A stretch of DNA of 64,000 nt. Origin: Straminergon stramineum (lineage: Eukaryota; Streptophyta; Bryopsida; Hypnales; Calliergonaceae). Each line of letters opens with the position of its first letter. The stretch's first letter is position 1. Shown piece after piece: positions 56,604 to 64,000 of the stretch. The notes under the pieces are model-generated. The model was given only the letters and a program-made list of their open reading frames with translations, was not told the DNA's origin and searched no databases. The translations under genes were made by a program, and so were the position numbers. The stretch is from positions 42,971,001 to 43,035,000 of the forward strand of contig OY987265.1 of NCBI GenBank assembly GCA_963920665.1, in the 5' to 3' direction.

Positions 56604-57249
56604 TTTTTCATTTACACATACTTATGAGTCAAGCTACTCTATAAAAATATTTTTAGACTATATTTTGTCTAGCAAGGCCTTGTATAGTAATCTCTCATGC
56701 AATAGAATATACTTGACAAGGCATTTTTTAGACTCATGCTAGAAGACATTTTAGTAGGTTAGCTAAAGTAGCCTTAATTGAGACTAGCCCAAAATTTTCA
56801 CTTTCAAATTGGCCTCTCCTTACAAGGTGGCTACAAAACCAAAATCCAAAATTAAGTTGATATTGTCCCAAACTCACTCACTTGGGAGTCTATGTTCCCC
56901 CCCCCCCTAAAGTTAAAATCTTCCACTTAAGACATAGTTCTTGGAGAGGTTTACGACTATAGTTGTCGTCTATGGAAGTTTTTCATGTCATGCAAGGATT
57001 GGAAGCTTGGCAATAGCCACTCAATTTTCTATTTAGTTTTCTTTTTATTCTATTTAACCTTGATTAACCCTAAAACAATGTTGAGGATGTTTTGTGTCCT
57101 TTGGAGGATTTTGAGACAAATTGTAGGGAGGAAAAAATAAGTTTTCATCCAAATTTGTTTGGGGGAGTTGCTTGAGTGTATTTTAAGTGAATACTATTTG
57201 AATATTCCATCACTATTGCATTCTTAATTTTTCACCATTGAAAACTATT
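56604..57249. other. Non-coding stretch, nothing recognised
   Basis: Contains a C-run near 56,898 and no supported gene. Confidence 0.4.
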
Positions 57250-57374
57250 CCACTTATTGATTTCGATTGTTGATCATTGAGCAAGCAACATGGAATTTTT
57301 TGGAATTGATTGAGCAAGAATCAATTTGAATTCCACATTGCTTGCTCAACAATCAAAATCAACAAATGGAGTGG
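57250..57374. repeat. Large inverted repeat (hairpin), arms of about 46-48 bp
   Basis: The left arm 57250-57297 (CCACTTATTGATTTCGATTG... CAAGCAACATGGAATT) pairs with the right arm 57329-57374, with one 6-bp bulge and few mismatches. The loop is 31 bp and itself partly self-complementary. Could be a foldback element remnant or a small-RNA hairpin; no transcript evidence. Confidence 0.75.
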
Positions 57375-58505
57375 TTTAGTGGTACACACACTATGTTTGA
57401 TTCATAGTTTTTAAGTGGGATGGAGGGAGTATATATATTTTGAAGATCTTATGATTAAACTATGAATTTTCAAAGTACCTATTACATATATATTGAATTA
57501 CCTGTAGACCTAAAATTGACCCTAGACTCTTGTGTATAGACTCTCATGTATAGATGAAGAACATTATAAACAAGAATCTGTCACCTAATTGGACCAATTT
57601 TGAAACACTTTTTACCTATTAAAGTTCTATTGCGCTGATCTGGTTTGTTTGAAATTGTTGCAGATTGAAGTGTGAGTCTACAAAATAATTGAAAGTCCTC
57701 CCATGAACAGCACGTTGTTCCTCGAAGTCACGCACATTGTGCTCCATGTGGTTTGGAGTTTTTGTATGGTCATGATTCATGAACTGCTGCAGTCATTGCC
57801 TTCTTCAATGTCAGCTGAAGTGGAACACATGAGCACCTGACTTTGCCAAACTTTTATGAAGCTTTTGGCACAAGTTTGTAGAGAATAGACTACTCTGTCA
57901 ATGAATCTCTTGCTTGAAAGGGGGCAGGTGGGTGCCAAAGTATTGATATTATTGCAAGACAGAGACTCCCACTCACAATGAGATTAGCCCTTACTAAGGT
58001 AGGACCGAGGCTCATGAATTGACCATCTAAGGGCTGGTCTGCCTTTTTCATGTGGTTTTTTGGAGGGGATTATTTTTAGCTCTTTTTTTTAGACGAAGAG
58101 AAACGGATTTTAATTGTAACACAAGTCATTTTGTATTTTTAAAGCATTTTCGAATTACTTATGAATTTTTAAATAAGATGAGTCATAGGTCCCTATTTAT
58201 GACCCTAGGTCTTCCCTAAATTGTTCACTTGCAACTTCTAGAGGGAAATGGGGAAAGCAAAGAGAATGATTGGCTCTTGCAACAAATAATATTTTTTTTA
58301 TCAATACATTCAATGCCTATAGAAGGTCCATTTAAAGACCACTTCACATCCATTTCAAGTGAGTCTATATAGGAAGTTCTATATGCCCGCTTGCTTTCAA
58401 AGCCTCCTACCTTAGCCCAAGAACAAACCCTCTCTAAATAAGATAAACTAACTTATGCAAAAGCTGGAGTAGACGAGTATGTTAGAAGAAGGTATGTAAG
58501 GTGGG
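57375..58505. other. Non-coding stretch with an L-like patch
   Basis: 57,490-57,590 (CCTAAAATTGACCCTAGACTC, GAACAAGAATCT-like) resembles 13,340-13,440 and family L. No gene supported. Confidence 0.4.
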
Positions 58506-58793
58506 TAAGGTAAATACACCTAATTTCGACTACTTTCTAAAATCAACCACTACAGATTCTTGCCTAAAATGCACTCCCACTATTCATGAGAGTCTAGGGT
58601 CAATTTTAGAAACACTTCTTTTCACCACTTTGAAAATTCGTAGTTTCTTCGTATGATGTCAAAAAAATACATTCTAAGAGACTCTAGAATCCCCTTCCGA
58701 CTACCAACAAAACCCTACAAAAAGAAAACTCAATACAATAATGCAAACCGTGATGAATTGCTTATTTCTGTGATTTTAGGTGTAGTTACCTTA
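58506..58793. mobile_element. Family L MITE, TA-flanked
   Basis: TA-AGGTAAATACACCTAATTTC...GATTTTAGGTGTAGTTACCT-TA. Inverted ends of about 20 bp with few mismatches. Related to family J ends (AGGTAGGAACACCTAAAAC). Non-coding. Confidence 0.8.
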
Positions 58794-58799
58794 TACACA

Positions 58800-59065
58800 A
58801 AATCACAACTTGACTAAAACTACCATCATCACTTTATGCACATTTCCCAAACCAATATGTACATATCGGTTGAAAAAACAATTTTAGAACATCTACCAAA
58901 AAAGTTTGACCCTCCATAACTTTTGTACGTGATATCCAAATGTCACATTCTTTAGTACATTGAAACCTCCTTTCACATGCCAACAAGAAAATTTGACCAA
59001 TCTAGTAATAAAAACTAGACACAATACCCCAAAGTGGCAGTTTTGGAGGTGCCCACTTTCTGTCC
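58800..59065. repeat. Repeat family K, right part
   Basis: CCATCATCACTTTATGCACA, CATTGAAACCTCCTTTCAC, ATGCCAACAAGAAAATTTGAC and ending TTTTGGAGGTGCCCACTTT. Adjacent to element L. Confidence 0.65.
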
Positions 59066-59709
59066 TTGTAGCAATCACTCTCGCTTTTTTGTAGTGTCAA
59101 CATACTCAAAGTTTCAAAGTAAGGGAGGAATGACCATAGATTCTGCATGTCCTGGTCCATACTTCAGTTTTGGGACATGAATTATAGTTGTCATGGTCAG
59201 GCCACATGGTCTTTAGAGGGCCAACTTACCGAGTCAGGGTGGGGAGCACCTGCTGCCCCTCAAAATCAGACACTTGTTGGGGCCCTTCAAAAGGCCTTTA
59301 ATTAGTGAGCCACTTCTCCTGTCCGAAGGTGTGGATGCCCTCAGAGTCCATTTTTTAAGGAAACAAATCCAAATTCCTCACATATCTCCTTCCTAGCTAA
59401 GTTACTAACCACTGCATTTGCCACCAGAGATGACACACAAATGAATCCACCAGTGTTAACCCTTCCCAAATGAACAGCCCTCTGAGCTTGGGTGAGTGAT
59501 CTTGACTGCATTTTGATGGTGTTTGAATTGTTGCAGTTGTCCTCTTCTAAGTTACAGACAGGCATGGACGGACTGGCAGCTGAATTCTACAGCGTAGAAT
59601 TTGAAGCTTACCCTCGATTAAGAGCCCTTACTCCTCCAATTTGTCAATTTGTATGGAGTCCTCTGTTCCCTGTTGTAGATCTGTTGTTTGGGTCTTGTCT
59701 GTGTTGGTA
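59066..59709. other. Non-coding stretch, nothing recognised
   Basis: Less repetitive sequence. Open frames of 72-74 codons on both strands lack recognisable features. Confidence 0.4.
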
Positions 59710-59820
59710 ACCCCAGTCAGGCCACCTGTGGCTGGCTGGTACGTATTTTCCTCCGTTATTCTTTGCAATGAAATTGCCTTTCCTTTGTGCCAAAAAATAA
59801 TTTAAAAATAAATAAATAAA
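59710..59820 (+). mobile_element. SINE-like retroposon S1 copy
   Basis: CCCCAGTCAGGCCACCTGTGG, CTGGCTGGTACGTATTTTCC, TTGCAATGAAATTGCC, TTTCCTTTGTGCC, then A-rich AAAATAATTT and AAATAAATAAATAAA. Contains both hairpins. Target duplications are not clear. Confidence 0.75.
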
Positions 59821-61713
59821 TCCTATGGAGAAAGTAGTCCATTACTCCATGTGTATGTACAGTCGTGTACTGTACTGTACATGCCATGATCCTAACTGAA
59901 CTGCTGATTGTTGATGACTTTTTCACCTGTTATAAGGTAAGGTACCTAAGTTATTCCACACCTGGTCTCAAATGCACTGGTATAACTTCAATGAGAGCTT
60001 GAATGGCAAGTCTGACTCAAGCCTCAGTCTTCAGTTGGGGAAAGGAAGGAAGGAAGTTGCCCTCTTCAATTGGTTACGCTGCAGTATGTTCAGCAACAGG
60101 TCAACACACAGCATAACTATCCATGAAATTCTCAACTGCAACTGCTAAGTTAAAGTATCTCCACCGTTTCACGGTAGGAGACCCTGGACCCTGGACCACT
60201 GCTGAGCCTGCCCTTGAATAGTTTCCCCTACTACACACACACACTGGCCCAATCGACATGGACTCAAAACGCTATCCTATTGGGCCCTTTCAACTCTTCA
60301 CTGCACTTGTTTGATTACATACATTAAAATTGGAGTGTTGAAATCTGAATGTTCCAAAGTGCTTCAAAAATTCTGATTTTTTTCCCATGGGTACATGTAT
60401 ACCATCATGATATTGATGTGTAGTGTTTTCCAAATCATTTTTTGAGGTGTGGAAAAAAGAAAGATATGAGGATTTGAACTTGACCACCTGAAGTGCCTTC
60501 TCCATTCTCAAAAAATTCACTGTAAATCACACACTTGACCATTTCTTGATCAGATTGCACCGATAGATTCAACAGGAATAATCATTCTGGGTCTCTTTGT
60601 TGTTCACAAACTGTTAGTGAGATTCACATTTCAAATTCTCTGCAAATGTAATTGCAGAAGCCACCTAATGGCCTTACAGTCATTTATAGTCCTTTAGAGG
60701 TTTAGAGGTTCAGTGGTTGGTAGTATGTATGTGAACCATATGTGAGTCTACAATTCAGGGGCTGATTTAAAAGTGATGGACCAGGAAGGTATGGTTTGAT
60801 ACTTCCAAGAGCTTCAATCCAAGTTTCCACAGAAGTAATGGCATTCCTGAAAATCACGATTACTTCAGCAATCTGTATATTTTTTTCCCCTTATGTACAT
60901 GTAAGTTTAAGTTGTCACCTAATTGTGGACCCAGCTTTGATTGAAAGTATTTACTGATGTGATGGGCGAACCTAACAAGATTTACAGTATTGGTATGGCC
61001 ATTGAATTACAGTGAATGATTGACAACAAAGACAATGCAATGCAGGGTCACAACTTAATTAATTTAAAGGAGTTTCAGTTGAGGGTGGACTGTTATAACT
61101 TATGGCCATGAAGGGCGGCTCCATCACCTTTCCAACCCTCCCCCCACCCTGCTCTTTTCAAACAAATTCTCCAAACAAATGTCCATATCTGAGTCAAGAC
61201 TGCCTTTGTCAATTCAATGCTACATAGGAACATCAGTAATAGTCCCCATGTTTCAACTACTTTGACTGTTGGGAGAGGAAAAGCTTGGTCCCTATCTATC
61301 TATTTATTATTTAGCAAAAGCATTGCTACAATGAATGTCGGGTGTCCATGCAGGAAATGATAATTTAAGTTGGCCCATTGATTTCAACGCCATAGGAAAT
61401 GGTCCAACTTGTTGTTGGTTTTTTTCTTGTCATGTGCAGTGCTGGGTGTGCACCAACTTTAATTGACATGCCATAACACCAGCCACCAAAAACACTTCCA
61501 CTTCAAGGACAAAGAAAGAAAGAAAAACACTTCCAATTTCTATAGTTGGAATCTATCAATAGAGTTTGGTCTTTTAGTACAATACAACAACCCTCACACA
61601 ATGTGAGGGTACAATCTTCAAGGAGTCCTTGAGCTGTTACTAGGCATCAAAATGGTAGCTTGCACTCTTAAGTTATACAACACGCTTTTTTCATGCACTT
61701 CATGCAAACTCAC
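59821..61713. other. Low-repeat stretch, nothing recognised
   Basis: No repeat partner in the window and no convincing open frame. It may be unique sequence around a gene outside the window. Confidence 0.4.
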
Positions 61714-61773
61714 GTACTGTGTTCTTTTTTTTTCTTTTTTTCTTGAAACACATGGACAGCATGTACTGTGTTC
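61714..61773 (-). mobile_element. Micro-retroposon (S3 tail), 38-bp insert with 11-bp target duplication
   Basis: GTACTGTGTTC occurs at 61714-61724 and 61763-61773. The minus strand of the insert reads ATGCTGTCCATGTGTTTCAAG then A-rich sequence, matching the S3 tail at 6,951. Confidence 0.8.
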
Positions 61774-64000
61774 AAGTGTGGTGCTGTAAAATAGCTCCTG
61801 AAAATGTGGTGCTTTAAAATAAGAAAGTCACAATGTACTGAAAAGATGAAGGGAGCACTGTGCCTGCCCCCCTTCCTCATTGAAAATCTGCAGCTTTTGA
61901 TCTGCAAGGAGAAAATAGACACTCCCCCTTCCAGAAATCTGCAGCTGTTGATTTAATTTTTTTGAAAAACAATGGCTTCCAACCACCAACTTCAATCTGC
62001 AGTAGGAAAAATGATGCACCCAGTAACTTAGAGTCATTGATGTGCCGCCATACTGCCAAAGAGGAGGAGACGTTGATGTAGCCACTCCAATGGACAATCA
62101 TGGCCGTTCATAGGATTAGTTATCAGCACTCATGACTAGCAAAGATTATGATTCAAGATTTCCAGTCTCAGAGTGTTGAGCAACAATGTTAATTGACCCT
62201 CGTGACCTCACAAGAAAAGTCTTAATATTATTCATGTTCCCACCTTGCTCAACAATTCAAGACGTAATGGTATTTATATTGGTTTCTGTTGCAGAAAAAT
62301 GTGTGTAAATGATTGAGGGAGGTTGTGATTGGGAATACTGAGCTTTGTATTAGAGTGTTGGATCATGAGCCAGGAGTGTAGCATTGTGTTGCAGCAAGAG
62401 CTCTCAGGTCACAGCCACTAAAATATGTCATTGTTCTGGAGTTCCACATTTTCAGGAAAGTGCTGCTTCAATTTTGCAGTCATGTATTTTTTGTTTGGGA
62501 GCGTGCATTGGAATGGTTAAGATTAGGGTTTTCTGAGATATTGAGTAATGATTATGACATCTGGAGTGATTCACCTCACATCTGTGAGGGAAGAGGCTGT
62601 CTTTTGAAACTGGAAAGGTTGCTAGTAACTTAGATCATTCGTAGTTCTGCACAAGTGTCGTAGCAAGAATATAGGGTTTTAAGAGTTTGCTCTGGAAATT
62701 TGGCTTTGTCTGAAAATGGAAAACATATCTATCTTTTGTGATCGAATGCATATATATTCTATAGGGACATTCAAGGGCAGATTTTCATGCTCTCATGCAT
62801 GTGAAAATGTAAATCAAGCTTTGCAATTTAATCAACACTGCTCCTAATTCTACAATTTTGCATTGCATTTCACCTTGCTATCACACAATTGCTAACCTGA
62901 ATGAAGCAGTGGAAATTGTGGATAGATGTTTCTGTTTGAAATATCCATTGGAAGTACACAACTCCATTTTTCATCTACACCATGGTTTAGGGTTTAAGAG
63001 CTCGACAATATCAATGTCAGTTGCCTTGCAATTTGACAATTGTGCATTTGATCGCCTCAACATGTTCTCTTTTTACAAAGCATGGGGGTTCATTGTGGAC
63101 ATGAAAGCCTCTCTTTGATGTTTGCCTCCATGAGAAGCTATCAGGAATCACTTCAACTTCAGCAGGAGTTGCCAGGTGATGATGCACTTCAGTTGGTGCT
63201 TTTCCTCGTTTTGTGCTTTCTGAATATGCATTTTCTTTGTAATGGATCTTGCTTTTTTTCCCCTGTTGTCTACTTGCAAGCATTCTTCATAGTAGCTCAG
63301 TCTGTTTATCCTTGAGAATATTATCTGCATAGTTGTGAATTTTGTATTTTCTCATGCAACCAATTACATCATGAGAAATGATGTTCACTAAAAATCTGGC
63401 AATGTAGAAAAGTTCTGTGAGGTCTTTGCACTCAGATGTTTCCTCTTGATCTTAGACTAGTCATAGGTATTTGTTATCTTCTGTTTCATAGTTTTTTTCA
63501 AAACACTTGTGAATGAAAATTTTGAGTTTATTTTAAGAAAAAGACTACACATGTACCCCTTTCAGAATTTGTGTAAAAGTCTCACAACCAATGGAGAGAT
63601 GACATGTGCATCTGCTGCAACATGAATGTCAAGTAAAACCCTGAGGAAATTTTGGGATAGGAATGCACAAACCTATATTTGCCATGATTTGAGAACCCAC
63701 GTCCAAACAAGATCCTCATTCAGGTACTCTTTCAGCTCCAATTCCTTATTCAAAGCCTTTGGTTGAAAAAGCTTAGCTCAGTCCTCTTCACTGTAAGCTC
63801 TCATGCTTGTGCCTACAAAACCTAACCCTTTCTTATCCACCAAGTAAAACCCCTCCATCTTGTGACAACAATCCGAAAATTGAAAGTCTGACTCTAATTT
63901 CGTTCAGTCTTCCATTGCTCTTCCATTTAAGAAAACATGTAAGTTATTAGATAAACCCTCAAGGGAAATCCAAGATGGAATTGGAGACAATCCTTTTCGT
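61774..64000. other. Low-repeat stretch to the window end, no gene supported
   Basis: Composition is less extreme than in the repeat-rich parts. The longest open frame (62858-63118, plus, 86 codons) has no recognised domain. UTR or intron of a gene beyond the window is possible but not shown. Confidence 0.4.

Noticed and set aside
62858..63118. 86-codon open frame near the window end
   Set aside because: No domain, no splice context and no repeat relationship that supports coding.

Overview
The window looks like gene-poor nuclear DNA of a land plant. The evidence is one intron-containing gene of a plant-specific family (a CFL1-like WW-domain protein), a Ty1/copia retrotransposon of plant type, and long AT-rich stretches built from short repeats. 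The species cannot be named from the sequence. A large-genome, possibly seed-free, land plant is only a guess. No rRNA, tRNA, CRISPR array or prokaryotic operon structure was seen.

Layout. Positions 1-10,300 hold old repeats, small inverted-repeat transposons and short retroposed inserts. The only convincing host gene lies at 10,359-11,882 on the minus strand: three exons, 392 codons, an N-terminal WW domain, an LxLxL repression motif and a C-terminal CxxC...CxxC module, with a GC-rich upstream region to about 12,420. From 12.4 to 46 kb no host gene is visible, and the DNA is largely dispersed repeats. At 46,091-51,617 sits a nearly complete, very young Ty1/copia element on the minus strand. 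It has 245-bp LTRs differing at one base and GTCCC target duplications. Its gag-pol frame is broken by three stops, and its primer-binding site matches the anticodon arm, not the 3' end, of plant initiator tRNA-Met. From 51.9 to 56.6 kb small transposons are packed together and nested. The last 4 kb hold almost nothing recognisable.

The most interesting content is in the repeats, which fall into repeatable groups. (1) Elements flanked by TTAA with termini CCCT.../...AGGG, in several families of about 220 bp to 1.2 kb. One is inserted inside another, and an unoccupied relative of that site exists in the same window. TTAA plus CCC ends is the signature of piggyBac-type transposons. (2) Elements flanked by TA whose ends start AGGTA or AGGTG, in five families. 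(3) A TA-flanked family of about 190 bp starting CACTGAAT. (4) At least twelve very short inserts, roughly 30-136 bp, most with 8-19 bp target duplications and an A-rich tail. Most end in the same small hairpin followed by a GTGTCAA-like sequence, as expected of 5'-truncated SINE-like retroposons copied from a shared 3' end. None of the small transposons carries a recognisable transposase or reverse transcriptase here, so all must be moved in trans.
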